DNA of 41,871 nucleotides from contig JAJRZT010000027.1 in the NCBI GenBank assembly GCA_024275115.1, positions 1 through 41,871 of the forward strand, read 5' to 3'. Of this stretch, positions 33,469 to 41,871 are shown in pieces (the first letter of the stretch is position 1; every line of letters begins with the position of its first letter). A program made the position numbers and the translations under genes. Below the pieces are notes generated by a model. The model had not been told where the DNA came from and searched no databases. It worked only from the letters and a program-made list of their open reading frames with translations. This DNA comes from Gammaproteobacteria bacterium. Lineage in GTDB: Bacteria > Pseudomonadota > Gammaproteobacteria > UBA6429 > Thiohalophilaceae.

Positions 33469-35277
33469 ATGCCTAAAATTTTAATTACCGACACGATATT
33501 ACGTGATGCACATCAATCCCTTATTGCAACACGGATGCGCACTGAAGATATGCTGCCGGTCTGTGAGCGCCTTGATAAAATAGGTTACTGGTCACTGGAA
33601 GTCTGGGGCGGTGCCACCTTTGATGCCTGTGTGCGCTTTTTAAAAGAAGACCCCTGGGAACGATTAAAACAATTAAAAACTGCCTTGCCCAATACGCCAT
33701 TACAAATGCTGTTACGTGGCCAAAACCTGCTGGGTTACCGGCATTACTCCGATGATGTGGTACGTGCCTTTGTAGCATGTGCTGCCAACAATGGCATGGA
33801 TGTGTTTCGGATTTTTGATGCACTCAACGACATACGCAACCTGCGGGTGTCCATTGAAGCGGTAAAAAAAGCCAATAAACACGCACAAGGGACAATTTGC
33901 TACACCACCAGCCCGGTACACACAGAAAAACAATTTGTCAGTATGGCAAAAGAATTACAGGCGATGGACTGTGACAGCATTGTTATAAAAGATATGGCGG
34001 GGTTACTCACACCGGAAGCCACCGCAAACCTGGTCTCGGCTCTGGTCGCAGCAGTCGACATTCCAGTTCACTTACATTCCCATGCAACGTCCGGGCTCGC
34101 CAGTATGTGCCAGTACAAAGCAGTTGAAAATGGTATTACCGGTATCGATACGGCAATATCGTCCTTCTCAGGCGGCACTTCCCACCCACCAACAGAAAGT
34201 ATGGTGGCGGCACTTCGTAATACAAAATACGACACCGAACTCGACCTGACACAATTACAGGATATCGGTTTTTACTTTTACGAAGTCCGCAAAAAGTATC
34301 ACCAGTTTGAAAGTGAATTTACCGGGCTGGACACGCGCGTGCAGGTGAACCAGGTACCCGGTGGTATGATTTCAAATTTATCCAACCAGTTAAAAGAGCA
34401 AAATGCACTCAACCGCATGAATGAAGTATTAAAGGAAATACCTGTTGTACGAAAGGAGCTGGGCTACCCGCCGCTGGTCACTCCAACATCACAAATAGTG
34501 GGTACCCAGGCCGTTATGAATGTCATTGCGGGTGAGCGTTATAAAACCATTACCAATGAAGTTAAACTTTACCTGCAAGGTAAATACGGTAAGGCACCTG
34601 GCCCGGTTAGCATACAGGTACAACATATGGCCATTGGTAATGAAGATGTAATTGACTGCCGTCCGGCTGACTTGTTACCCAATGAACTCGACCGCTTGCG
34701 TGAAGAAATTGGCGACAAGGCAAAATCAGAAGAAGATGTTTTAACCTATGCGATGTTCCCGGATATTGGTAAGGAATTTTTAATTCAGCGCAATGCCGAT
34801 GAGCTTGTTCCTGAACCACTGGAACCGATTAACTCGGATAACGGCGGCACCCCGGCGGCAACCGAATTTAATGTGACCTTGCATGGTGAAACTTATCATA
34901 TCAAGCTCAATGGCACCGGTTATAAAACCCAGCAACAACGCCCCTACTACATCAGCGTTGACGGTGTGCCTGAAGAAATTTTATTACAACCACTCGATGA
35001 AATTAACCTCAACGGCGATACAGGCGGCACTATACCAGACGGTCAACGGCCTCGCGCAACCCGACCCGGCCATGTCACCACGTCGATGCCAGCATCGATT
35101 ATCGATGTTGTCGTAAACCTGAATGACAAAGTTAAAGCCGGTGATCCGGTATTGATTACCGAGGCAATGAAAATGGAAACTGAAATACAAGCGCCTATTT
35201 CTGGTACAATTACCGCTATTCATGTTGCAAAAGGTGATACCGTAACACCGGATGAAGCATTAATTGAAATCGAATAA
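33469..35277 (+). CDS. pycB: Carboxyltransferase and biotinyl subunit of pyruvate carboxylase (PycB/OadA-like)
   Basis: 602 residues. The N-terminal HMGL-like carboxyltransferase TIM barrel (about 1-300) begins ITDTILRDAHQSL with metal and substrate residues in DTILRDAHQS, VIKDMAGLLTP and VHLHSHATSG. A conserved carboxylase region (about 300-470) follows. The biotinyl domain (about 525-602) has the attachment lysine K568 in TEAMKMETE. The same architecture serves oxaloacetate decarboxylase alpha, but no OadB membrane subunit or OadG is nearby, and the partner is a biotin carboxylase. I therefore favour ATP-dependent pyruvate carboxylase, which makes oxaloacetate. A 2-oxoglutarate carboxylase remains possible. 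A ribosome site AAGGA precedes the ATG. maf follows after 35 bases. Confidence 0.86.
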   Translation: MPKILITDTILRDAHQSLIATRMRTEDMLPVCERLDKIGYWSLEVWGGATFDACVRFLKEDPWERLKQLKTALPNTPLQMLLRGQNLLGYRHYSDDVVRAFVACAANNGMDVFRIFDALNDIRNLRVSIEAVKKANKHAQGTICYTTSPVHTEKQFVSMAKELQAMDCDSIVIKDMAGLLTPEATANLVSALVAAVDIPVHLHSHATSGLASMCQYKAVENGITGIDTAISSFSGGTSHPPTESMVAALRNTKYDTELDLTQLQDIGFYFYEVRKKYHQFESEFTGLDTRVQVNQVPGGMISNLSNQLKEQNALNRMNEVLKEIPVVRKELGYPPLVTPTSQIVGTQAVMNVIAGERYKTITNEVKLYLQGKYGKAPGPVSIQVQHMAIGNEDVIDCRPADLLPNELDRLREEIGDKAKSEEDVLTYAMFPDIGKEFLIQRNADELVPEPLEPINSDNGGTPAATEFNVTLHGETYHIKLNGTGYKTQQQRPYYISVDGVPEEILLQPLDEINLNGDTGGTIPDGQRPRATRPGHVTTSMPASIIDVVVNLNDKVKAGDPVLITEAMKMETEIQAPISGTITAIHVAKGDTVTPDEALIEIE

Positions 35278-35312
35278 AATCATAAAACTTAAACAAAAAA
35301 GATTTAGCCTTT

Positions 35313-35888
35313 ATGCAACTGATACTCGCGTCCACCTCACCCTTTCGCAAAGCCATTTTAGAAAAACTGGATCTACCATTTGAATGTGTCGCACCGGATA
35401 CAGACGAAACACCCAAAAAAGGCGAAACAGCAAAGCAACTGGTTGAACGGCTTGCCATTGCCAAAGCACAAGCGGTTGCAAAAAACCACACCAATGCACT
35501 GGTGATTGGTTCCGATCAGGTCGCTGTTATTGATGATAAAATAATAGGTAAACCCGGCAACTTTAAAAGTGCGGTAAACCAGCTCAAGGAGGCCAGCGGC
35601 AAGCGCGTTACCTTTTTAACCGGTTTAAGTTTAATTAACACCAAAACAGGCAAAATCCATTCGACAGTTGTTCCCTTTTATGTGGTATTTCGCTATTTGC
35701 GCGACTCACAAATTGAAAATTATTTAAACAAAGATGAGCCCTTTAATTGTGCCTGCAGTTTTAAATCAGAAGGCCTGGGCATATCCCTGTTTGAACGCCT
35801 TGAAGGCGAAGACCCTAACACGCTAATGGGGCTACCACTTATACGCTTGATTGCCATGCTTGAAATAGAAGACATGCCGGTTATTTAA
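35313..35888 (+). CDS. maf: Maf-family nucleotide pyrophosphatase (YceF subfamily)
   Basis: 191-residue house-cleaning enzyme. Maf proteins hydrolyse modified nucleotides, and the E. coli YceF subgroup prefers 7-methyl-GTP. Family motifs are LASTSPFRKAIL (N-terminal), the catalytic SDQVA segment (GSDQVAVID), GKPGN, and the C-terminal MGLPLIRLIAML. In E. coli yceF lies directly next to yceD, divergently. Here it has kept that neighbourhood, but the pycA-pycB pair stands between and probably drives it from their promoter. No good Shine-Dalgarno is seen. Confidence 0.9.
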   Translation: MQLILASTSPFRKAILEKLDLPFECVAPDTDETPKKGETAKQLVERLAIAKAQAVAKNHTNALVIGSDQVAVIDDKIIGKPGNFKSAVNQLKEASGKRVTFLTGLSLINTKTGKIHSTVVPFYVVFRYLRDSQIENYLNKDEPFNCACSFKSEGLGISLFERLEGEDPNTLMGLPLIRLIAMLEIEDMPVI

Positions 35889-35933
35889 CACCTGAAGTCT
35901 GTCATGCTAACCGGCACTTCCCTTTCAAAATAC

Positions 35934-36878
35934 CTATTGAAAGTATGTATCGGGAAAGAACTTACTCGAAACGGACGAACCAAATGCCACACCGAGCTGA
36001 CTGGCAAAGCGATCAAGAAAACCAGGACGAGGGGTATAGTCAACTATCTTTTCTGCTTTAATAATTTCCCGTGCAACATAACTACTGCTACCAAGCGCAT
36101 CCACAAGCCCCATTTTGATGCTTTCTTCTCCACTCCAGATCAAACCGGAAAATAATTTATCATCATCTTTTAATTTATCACCCCGCCCCTTACGAACAGT
36201 ATCAATAAATTGCTGATGAATATTTTTTAACAGGCCCTTTATGTGCTTAATATCGTCAGGGTTGGCTTTTGAAAATGGGTCCAGAAAACCTTTATGTTCA
36301 CCTGCCGCATACAGACGCCTTTCGATACCCATTTTTTTCATCGCATCCACAAAACCAAAACCATTCATTAATACACCAATGGAGCCAACCATACTGGCTT
36401 TATCGGCATAAATTTCATCAGCAGCCGCAGCAATATAATAGCCACCCGATGCACCGATATCGACTATCACCGCATACACTTTTTTCTCCGGGTGTTTTTT
36501 CTTCAAACGATAAATTTCGTCATTAATATAACCCGCCTGAACCGGGCTGCCACCTGGGCTATTAATACGCAAGATAACCCCTTTTACTTTTTCTTCTTTA
36601 AAGGCTTCTCGCAAACCGGTAATAATACTATCTGCACTGGCTTCTGATTCACTTGAAATAACACCTTTAATCTCAATAAGCGCGGTGTGCTCCTTACTCG
36701 ACTTCGACGTATCAATCGAACTCGCTGGCAGATAAATCATAAATAAAAAAATAAAAAAATAGGCGGCCATTAGACCTTTAAAGAAGATCCCCCAGCGGCG
36801 AGCCCGACGCTGTTCCTTAAGCGTTGCAAAGGCTAACGTTGACAGCACATCCGAGTCTGAATTGTTTTGCTCATTCAT
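35934..36878 (-). CDS. sppA: Signal peptide peptidase SppA, S49 family
   Basis: 314-residue inner-membrane serine protease of the short, single-domain type. A transmembrane helix at about 30-50 is preceded by a basic cytoplasmic segment (KEQRRARRWG). The Ser/Lys dyad is S144 in GASGGYYIAAAADEI and probably K195 in AGEHKGFLDPFS. Other marks are LRINSPGGSP and SIGVLMNGFG. It degrades cleaved signal peptides in the membrane. AGGAAA precedes the ATG. It ends the rluC-HAD-sppA unit, the same gene set and order as in Pseudomonas next to rne. Confidence 0.92.
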   Translation of the reverse strand: MNEQNNSDSDVLSTLAFATLKEQRRARRWGIFFKGLMAAYFFIFLFMIYLPASSIDTSKSSKEHTALIEIKGVISSESEASADSIITGLREAFKEEKVKGVILRINSPGGSPVQAGYINDEIYRLKKKHPEKKVYAVIVDIGASGGYYIAAAADEIYADKASMVGSIGVLMNGFGFVDAMKKMGIERRLYAAGEHKGFLDPFSKANPDDIKHIKGLLKNIHQQFIDTVRKGRGDKLKDDDKLFSGLIWSGEESIKMGLVDALGSSSYVAREIIKAEKIVDYTPRPGFLDRFASQLGVAFGSSVSSKFFPDTYFQ

Positions 36879-36956
36879 TTTTTATTTCCTGTTTATTTAT
36901 AATCAATTATATATCATCAACAGGGCATGCGCCCTGCTACTAACCAATAAAAAAGG

Positions 36957-37604
36957 TTATTGGTTATCAACCCAATGGTAAAGTGACTTAATATCCGGGT
37001 AAATTTTTATCGGCTCACACGCCTGCAATCGGTCTGTATCGTGAACGCCGTGCGCAATCCCAATGGCATCACAACCTGCATTACGCGCCATATTTAAATC
37101 ATATTCGGTATCGCCAACCATAATCGTTTCGTTTGCATCAACACCCACAAAGTCCATTATTTCATTCAGCATTTGCGGGTTGGGTTTAGAAAAAGTTTCA
37201 TCCGCACAACGTGTCACATGAAAATACGGTTCCAGGCTTGTATCTTTTAACACTGTATCCAGCCCCTGGCGACCCTTGCCGGTTGCCACTGCGACAAAAC
37301 AGGATTTTTTATTTAAAAGCTCAAGCAAAGGCTCAACATGGCTGAATAAAGGCGAGGCTTCACTTTTTTCATCTAAAAAATAAATGCGATACTGTGCAAC
37401 AAATTTTTCAAAACCTTCTTCTTTTCCCGGGTACAGCACGGCTAACGCTTCTTTAAAACCCAGACCAATAATATTCCTAATTTGCGCGTCACTACGAGCA
37501 GCAAAGTTCATGTCGCGAATGGCAGCGTGCATGCAGCTCACAATTTTCGCTTCAGAATCCATTAAGGTTCCGTCCCAGTCAAAAACAAAACATTTATATT
37601 TCAT
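36957..37604 (-). CDS. HAD-superfamily phosphatase, phosphoglycolate-phosphatase-like
   Basis: 215 residues from the ATG at 37604, with the in-frame TTG at 37607 as alternative. HAD motif I is FDWDGTLMDSE with nucleophile D9 and acid D11. Motif II is the Thr of VAVATGKGRQG, motif III the lysine in FSKPNPQM, and motif IV GDTEYDLNMA. A helical cap lies after motif I (about 16-80), as in the Gph and pyrophosphatase-like group. The substrate is not identifiable. The start overlaps the rluC stop by one base (TGATG). Downstream, AACCAATAA/TTATTGGTT includes its stop codon in a hairpin. Confidence 0.85.
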   Translation of the reverse strand: MKYKCFVFDWDGTLMDSEAKIVSCMHAAIRDMNFAARSDAQIRNIIGLGFKEALAVLYPGKEEGFEKFVAQYRIYFLDEKSEASPLFSHVEPLLELLNKKSCFVAVATGKGRQGLDTVLKDTSLEPYFHVTRCADETFSKPNPQMLNEIMDFVGVDANETIMVGDTEYDLNMARNAGCDAIGIAHGVHDTDRLQACEPIKIYPDIKSLYHWVDNQ

Positions 37605-38614
37605 CAATACTGAATATCAAGGCGGGTTAACACGCTTTGCAGCTCTTTATCTAAAGGCGAAATAAGCTGCAATTTTTTTCCCTGCATGGTTTTTATTGAC
37701 AACTTTTCGGCATGCAAAAACATTCGTTTTAGCCCCTGACTTTTCATTTGCCGGTTAAATTCATCATCACCGTATTTTTCATCACCGGCAACCGGGTGGC
37801 CTAAACTTTGTGCGTGAACACGGATCTGATGGGTGCGCCCGGTTTTAATGACCACCTCATACAAACTCGCTATTTTTCGCGAAACAATCACATTAAAATC
37901 ACTGATTGCCTGTTTACCCTTCGGGTTGACCCGCACGATTCGCTCCCCTGATGCTAAGGTGCTTTTTAGCAAAGCCAGTTCCATATGATAGCTTTTATTT
38001 TTCACATTGCCTTTAACCAGTGCAAGGTACTTTTTCTGTATCTTATGCTGACGAAACTGGTCTTGCAAATAGCGTAATACTGAACGTTTTTTGGCTATCA
38101 ACAAACAACCCGAAGTATCTTTGTCTAAACGATGCACAAGTTCAAGAAATCGAGCATCCGGTCGGGCTAAACGTAGCAATTCGATAATACCGGCCTTAAC
38201 CCCGCTGCCGCCATGTACCGCAAACCCACTTGGTTTATTCAGAGCAAGAAACTCATCATCTTCATAAATCACTGCGGCTTCTAATAAGCCCGTAATATAC
38301 TGACTGGTTGTAATGGTATCGCGCTGCGCGACCCGAACAGGCGGGATACGGATTTTATCACCGGCCTGAATTTTATAGTGCACCTTAATTCGGCCTTTAT
38401 TCACCCGAACTTCACCTTTTCGAACTATCTGGTAAATCTTACTTTTGGGTACACCTTTTAATAAGGTCATTAAAAAATTGTCGATGCGCTGCCCAGCCTG
38501 ATCCTCATCAATCTGAATAAAACGCACCGCGGGCGGAGGCTGGTGAACCCTGGCCCTGTCCTGCTTATTGGGCTGGGATTTGGAATGGAAGCGAGATTGA
38601 GTTGAATTTACCAT
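37604..38614 (-). CDS. rluC: 23S rRNA pseudouridine synthase RluC
   Basis: 336 residues. An N-terminal S4 RNA-binding domain (about 41-98, RIDNFLMTLLKGVPKSKIYQ) is followed by the RluA-family catalytic domain with HRLDKDTSG at 161-169 and the catalytic aspartate D164. KTGRTHQIRVHAQSLGHPVAGDEKYG is the second conserved block. RluC modifies 23S rRNA positions 955, 2504 and 2580 in E. coli. It is divergent from rne, the E. coli and Pseudomonas arrangement. The first 28 residues are an unconserved basic extension. Confidence 0.94.
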   Translation of the reverse strand: MVNSTQSRFHSKSQPNKQDRARVHQPPPAVRFIQIDEDQAGQRIDNFLMTLLKGVPKSKIYQIVRKGEVRVNKGRIKVHYKIQAGDKIRIPPVRVAQRDTITTSQYITGLLEAAVIYEDDEFLALNKPSGFAVHGGSGVKAGIIELLRLARPDARFLELVHRLDKDTSGCLLIAKKRSVLRYLQDQFRQHKIQKKYLALVKGNVKNKSYHMELALLKSTLASGERIVRVNPKGKQAISDFNVIVSRKIASLYEVVIKTGRTHQIRVHAQSLGHPVAGDEKYGDDEFNRQMKSQGLKRMFLHAEKLSIKTMQGKKLQLISPLDKELQSVLTRLDIQY

Positions 38615-38653
38615 TTATACCTGTTTTTTGTCTGTTTATGCTGAAGTCGGGTG

Positions 38654-38683
38654 ATTTTATGACTTGATAGCCTATTTTAACAA
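38654..38683 (-). promoter_or_regulatory. Candidate promoter of rluC-HAD-sppA
   Basis: On the minus strand TTGTTA (38678-38683) lies 18 bases from TAAAAT (38654-38659), about 40 bases upstream of the rluC ATG. It is a moderate match to the sigma-70 consensus. Confidence 0.45.
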
Positions 38684-38695
38684 CATTTTAAGTGA

Positions 38696-38724
38696 TTGAT
38701 GCTAACCAATAACACTGCTACACT
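38696..38724 (+). promoter_or_regulatory. Candidate promoter of rne
   Basis: TTGATG (38696-38701) and TACACT (38719-38724) are spaced by 17 bases, four of six matches each. The predicted start near 38731 leaves a leader of about 400 bases before the rne ATG. Confidence 0.45.
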
Positions 38725-38916
38725 TAATAATAGCGAGATGTCGTATTTCCTCAATCTAGCGCGCATTATTCCAAAAGTATTTACGAACCAAAAATATTTA
38801 CGGATGGGCTCGCCGCTAGCATAACATTAAATTGTTATTGCAATTATTTCGATATCCGCCAAGTTACGATTCATTTGCTAAGTGTCCAATGTTGTTGCAG
38901 CAAGTGATAGAAAGGT

Positions 38917-38946
38917 GTCTGAAATACCTTATTAAAAGGTTCAGAC
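38917..38946 (+). promoter_or_regulatory. Hairpin in the rne leader
   Basis: GTCTGAA (38917-38923) pairs with TTCAGAC (38940-38946); CCTT and AAGG extend it inside after a three-base bulge. Its place in the leader suggests a structural element of the RNase E message, possibly a target for self-cleavage control. Confidence 0.45.
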
Positions 38947-39011
38947 TTTAAAATTAAATTATTCGTACTCCCAGCCATTTGTAGCTATCAAATGATGCGT
39001 GGGTTTTAATA

Positions 39012-39041
39012 CCGCTAAACAGCTTAAACAAGCTTTAGTGG
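39012..39041 (+). promoter_or_regulatory. Second hairpin in the rne leader
   Basis: CCGCTAA pairs with TTAGTGG (one G-T pair) and, after a two-base bulge, AGCTT pairs with AAGCT around an AAAC loop. It lies about 95 bases before the rne ATG. A role in feedback regulation is inferred from the E. coli precedent only. Confidence 0.45.
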
Positions 39042-39134
39042 CATTTAACCAGCCGAAGTTAAGCACTCCGGTTAATCCGTATGTTGGTATATATGTAGGG
39101 TGAAGGTTGAGTACGACAGTAAAAGGTTTTTACA

Positions 39135-41663
39135 ATGAAAAGAATGCTGTTTAACGCCACTCAGCCAGAAGAGCTGCGTGTCGCCCTCGTCGATGGTCAA
39201 CGTTTATATGATCTGGACATCGAAACTACTCACCGAGTACAAAAGAAAGCCAACATCTATAAAGGTCGCATTACGCGTATCGAGCCCAGCCTCGAAGCCG
39301 CTTTTGTTGACTACGGTGCAGAGCGCCACGGCTTTTTACCGCTAAAAGAAATTTCGCGCCAGTACTTTAAAGAAGGCTACGAAATTGGTGGCGGCAAGAT
39401 TAATATCAAAGAAGCACTTAACGAAGGCCAGGAAGTGGTTGTGCAAATCGGTAAGGAAGAACGCGGCAATAAAGGTGCGGCATTAACCACCTTTATCAGT
39501 TTAGCCGGTCGTTATTCTGTTTTAATGCCTAATAATCCACGTGCAGGCGGTGTTTCCCGTCGCATCGAAGGCAGCGAACGCAGCGAAATACGTGATGCAC
39601 TTAACCAGCTCGATATTCCACGCGATATGGGTTTAATTATCCGCACCGCCGGTGTTGGTAAAAACATTGAAGAACTCCAGTGGGATCTAGATTACCTGCT
39701 TAAGCTCTGGGCATCAATTGACGAAGCATCCAAAACACGTCCCTCGCCCTTCCTTATTTATCAGGAAAGCAATTTAATTACCCGTGCTATCCGTGATTAT
39801 TTGCGCAATGACATTAACGAAATCATTATCGATGAAGAAGCGGTATACAATAAAGCAAAAGAGTTTATGCAACAGGTAATGCCGCATAACCTGAATAAAA
39901 TTAAGCTTTATACTGATCCTGTTCCACTATTTACCCGTTACCAGATTGAAAGCCAGATTGAATCGGCCTTCCAGCGTGAAGTTCGCCTGCCATCCGGTGG
40001 TTCGATTGTTATCGATCATACTGAAGCCCTTATTTCGATTGATATTAACTCGTCACGCTCAACAAAGGGCAGCGACATAGAAGAAACCGCTTTTAATACC
40101 AACCTTGAAGCCGCCGATGAAATTGCAAGACAACTTCGCCTGCGTGACTTAGGTGGTCTGGTTGTTATTGATTACATTGATATGTCACCGGCACGCAATC
40201 AGCGTGAAGTTGAAAACCGCACACGTGAAGCAACGAAACTGGATCGAGCACGTATTCAAATTGGGAAAATATCACGTTTTGGTTTATTAGAAATGTCACG
40301 CCAGCGTTTGCGTCCATCACTGGGTGAATCCAGCCAGATGGTTTGCCCACGTTGTGAAGGCCACGGCACCATTCGCGGCGTATCATCTTTGGCTTTATCC
40401 ATTCTTCGCGTTATCGAAGAAGAAGCAATGAAAGACAACACCACCCGCGTTGAAACACAAATGCCGGTCGCCGTTGCCACTTATCTGCTTAATGAAAAAC
40501 GGGATATTTTAACGGAAATTGAACAGCGTCAAAAAGTTAAAATTTTACTGATCCCCAATGAAAGCATGGAAACACCGCATTACACTATCGAACGTATTCG
40601 TTCGAATGACGACAATGTCGAAGATGACACCCCGAGCTATGAGCTGGCCAGCAAGCAAGAAACAACTGCACAACCGGCACAACAGCAGGAAAGAAAGCCG
40701 GTTGAAGAAGCCGCGATAAAACAAATTGCACCATCAACACCACGGCCGGTTAGCAGTACACCGCAAATTGGGGTTTTCACTAAAATATGGCGAGCGCTGT
40801 TTGGTACCGGTGAGCAGAAAAAACGCCCCACCACTAACCGCAATAGAAATCGTGCGAATACCCAGAATCGCAATACGAATCGTAACCGTAATACACAACG
40901 GCGTAATACAAATCCGAATCGTCGTGACAACCAACGCCCGGCTAAAACGGAACAAACAGGCAATAAACAACAAGGGCAGCCAGCCAACCAGAATGCGGAC
41001 TCTAAGTCGCAGACAACGACGCAACAAGGTCAGGGCAAACCACAAAATAAGCAGTCAACTAATCCGCGCAACCCAAGACGCAGACGAAACAATTCAAACC
41101 CGAATCGTCGCAATGATAATCGTAACCGTAATACAGAAACGGATAAAACAGAATCAGCGCCGAATACAAGTGCCAATGCTGTAGCAACAAACCCGGGACC
41201 GCAAGCCACGAATAATGCACAAGGAAACACTGCGCCTCAAACAACCCAGGCCGCAAGTCCACAAAAGCAAACACCAGCAGCAACGACTCAACAACCGCGC
41301 ACGGATAACACGCAACGTTCTAATACGGTCGCTAAAGAACCGAATAAAAGTAATGGAAATATGCAGAACAAAGCACCTAAAACGGATACGCCAAAACAGG
41401 ATAATAAGCAGGCCACAAAACCAGCAGCAAGTCGTCCGGCAACAAACAAGCCGCCTGTAAAAAAACCTGCATTACAACAGGTCGAAACCACCACAAAAGT
41501 TAAGAGCCAGGCCGCCCCGGTCAAACCCAAACAGGCAACGCCACATTTAACACCGGTTAAAACCGAAGCACCTAAACCTGCACCGGCCGTAAAGCAAACA
41601 AACGAAGCAGCCGCTGAAAAAGCCAAATTGACGCAGGTTTTTACCAAACCTTCAGATGATTAA
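39135..41663 (+). CDS. rne: Ribonuclease E
   Basis: Essential endoribonuclease and degradosome scaffold; 842 residues, shorter than the 1061 of E. coli. The N-terminal catalytic half is near-colinear with E. coli: S1 domain about 37-119, catalytic aspartates D303 (SIDINSSRS) and D346 ([10 protein letters not shown]), and the zinc-link cysteines C404 and C407 (CPRCEGHG), all at E. coli numbering. After about residue 510 the protein is low-complexity. An amphipathic stretch at 545-558 ([14 protein letters not shown]) matches the position and character of the membrane-targeting helix. Arg/Asn-rich blocks follow (about 568-605 and 645-675), then a Lys/Pro/Thr/Gln-rich tail. I see no E. coli-like PNPase-binding end. 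It is divergent from rluC. Confidence 0.96.
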   Translation: MKRMLFNATQPEELRVALVDGQRLYDLDIETTHRVQKKANIYKGRITRIEPSLEAAFVDYGAERHGFLPLKEISRQYFKEGYEIGGGKINIKEALNEGQEVVVQIGKEERGNKGAALTTFISLAGRYSVLMPNNPRAGGVSRRIEGSERSEIRDALNQLDIPRDMGLIIRTAGVGKNIEELQWDLDYLLKLWASIDEASKTRPSPFLIYQESNLITRAIRDYLRNDINEIIIDEEAVYNKAKEFMQQVMPHNLNKIKLYTDPVPLFTRYQIESQIESAFQREVRLPSGGSIVIDHTEALISIDINSSRSTKGSDIEETAFNTNLEAADEIARQLRLRDLGGLVVIDYIDMSPARNQREVENRTREATKLDRARIQIGKISRFGLLEMSRQRLRPSLGESSQMVCPRCEGHGTIRGVSSLALSILRVIEEEAMKDNTTRVETQMPVAVATYLLNEKRDILTEIEQRQKVKILLIPNESMETPHYTIERIRSNDDNVEDDTPSYELASKQETTAQPAQQQERKPVEEAAIKQIAPSTPRPVSSTPQIGVFTKIWRALFGTGEQKKRPTTNRNRNRANTQNRNTNRNRNTQRRNTNPNRRDNQRPAKTEQTGNKQQGQPANQNADSKSQTTTQQGQGKPQNKQSTNPRNPRRRRNNSNPNRRNDNRNRNTETDKTESAPNTSANAVATNPGPQATNNAQGNTAPQTTQAASPQKQTPAATTQQPRTDNTQRSNTVAKEPNKSNGNMQNKAPKTDTPKQDNKQATKPAASRPATNKPPVKKPALQQVETTTKVKSQAAPVKPKQATPHLTPVKTEAPKPAPAVKQTNEAAAEKAKLTQVFTKPSDD

Positions 41664-41664
41664 A

Positions 41665-41870
41665 TAACCTGAACTCGGGATAAGAGAAACGAGTCATTAA
41701 AATCCACCACCACAAGGACAGGAAGCCGGGATTATCCAATAAAGACCGTCTGCCGCAAGGACGCGGCAGTCGAGTCGCCATGGATGGCATGTTTTGCGTG
41801 TCTTTATTGGATAATCCCGGCTTTCTGTCCGGTGAATAACCTCTGAATGTCTTATCCCGAGTTCAGGTTA
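41665..41870. repeat. Large nested palindrome downstream of rne
   Basis: Outer arms 41665-41685 and 41850-41870 are a perfect 21-base inverted repeat. Inner arms 41716-41746 and 41800-41830 are a 31-base inverted repeat with one difference, which would be a G-U pair in RNA. Inside lies a further stem CTGCCGC/GCGGCAG (41750-41769) and GCCA/TGGC (41777-41788). The outer arm begins two bases after the rne stop. No open frame is seen within it. It could be a small non-autonomous mobile palindrome, a very strong rne 3' structure, or both. Confidence 0.9.
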
Positions 41871-41871
41871 A

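Larger units (their letters stand above)
38615..39134. other. Divergent rluC/rne control region with a long rne leader
   Basis: About 520 bases without a gene. Near rluC a minus-strand promoter is suggested, and facing it one for rne. From the predicted rne start there is a leader of about 400 bases with at least two stable hairpins. In E. coli a 361-base rne leader of similar architecture lets RNase E control its own message. Confidence 0.6.

Noticed and set aside
33469-35277. Sodium-pumping oxaloacetate decarboxylase alpha subunit
   Set aside because: Domain order fits, but no OadB or OadG gene is nearby and the preceding gene is a biotin carboxylase, which a decarboxylase pump would not need.
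40637-41647. Several long open frames inside the 3' half of rne on both strands
   Set aside because: They are shadows caused by the low-complexity coding of the RNase E tail; their translations are compositionally skewed and lack start signals.

Overview
The window is chromosomal DNA from a gammaproteobacterium with moderate GC. The strongest evidence is gene order. yceD-rpmF-plsX-fabH-fabD-fabG-acpP-fabF-pabC-mltG-tmk-holB-(pilZ)-tatD, together with maf, sppA, a HAD phosphatase, rluC and rne, is the classical E. coli/Pseudomonas supercluster. pilZ between holB and tatD, and sppA/HAD next to rluC, match the Pseudomonas version. The species cannot be named from the sequence. An NhaD-type Na+/H+ antiporter and a type IV pilus PilZ protein suggest a marine or saline, surface-associated bacterium, but this is inference.

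Layout. (1) 1-5.4 kb, minus strand: a tRNA-Ala(GGC)/tRNA-Glu(UUC) unit with a near-consensus promoter and terminator, then gltX-glnS, then the cbpA-cbpM co-chaperone pair. (2) 5.4-6.07 kb: a non-coding stretch with a 53-bp tandem repeat (three copies and a partial fourth) running into stacked hairpins. (3) 6.07-10.5 kb: nhaD (plus), facing a minus-strand pair of exported rhodanese and membrane GGDEF-EAL protein. (4) 10.8-18.8 kb, plus strand: a self-contained beta-oxidation operon encoding FadE-type acyl-CoA dehydrogenase, thiolase, FadJ/FadB-type bifunctional enzyme, long-chain acyl-CoA synthetase and YciA-type thioesterase. (5) 18.97-31.83 kb, minus strand: the fatty-acid synthesis/cell-envelope/replication supercluster, with pabB added beside pabC. 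(6) 32.0-35.9 kb, plus strand: biotin carboxylase and carboxyltransferase-biotinyl subunits (probable two-subunit pyruvate carboxylase), then maf. (7) 35.9-38.6 kb, minus strand: rluC-HAD-sppA. (8) 39.1-41.66 kb: rne with a long leader, followed by a large nested palindrome that reaches the window end.

How it fits together. Fatty-acid degradation (region 4) and synthesis (region 5) converge on each other and are separated only by a palindromic repeat. The PycA/PycB pair can supply oxaloacetate from pyruvate. PabB/PabC make p-aminobenzoate for folate. RNase E, RluC, L32 and YceD link RNA metabolism and ribosome assembly to the lipid genes, as in other gammaproteobacteria.

Most genes are conventional. 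I found no phage, CRISPR array, toxin-antitoxin, defence system or intact insertion sequence, and nothing I would call a wholly new system. The points most worth a second look are the 53-bp repeat locus, the nested palindrome after rne, the apparently leaderless divergent yceD/pycA starts, the PIAGT-class PabB, the lysine-rich tail on the thiolase, and the interposed insert in the GGDEF domain.
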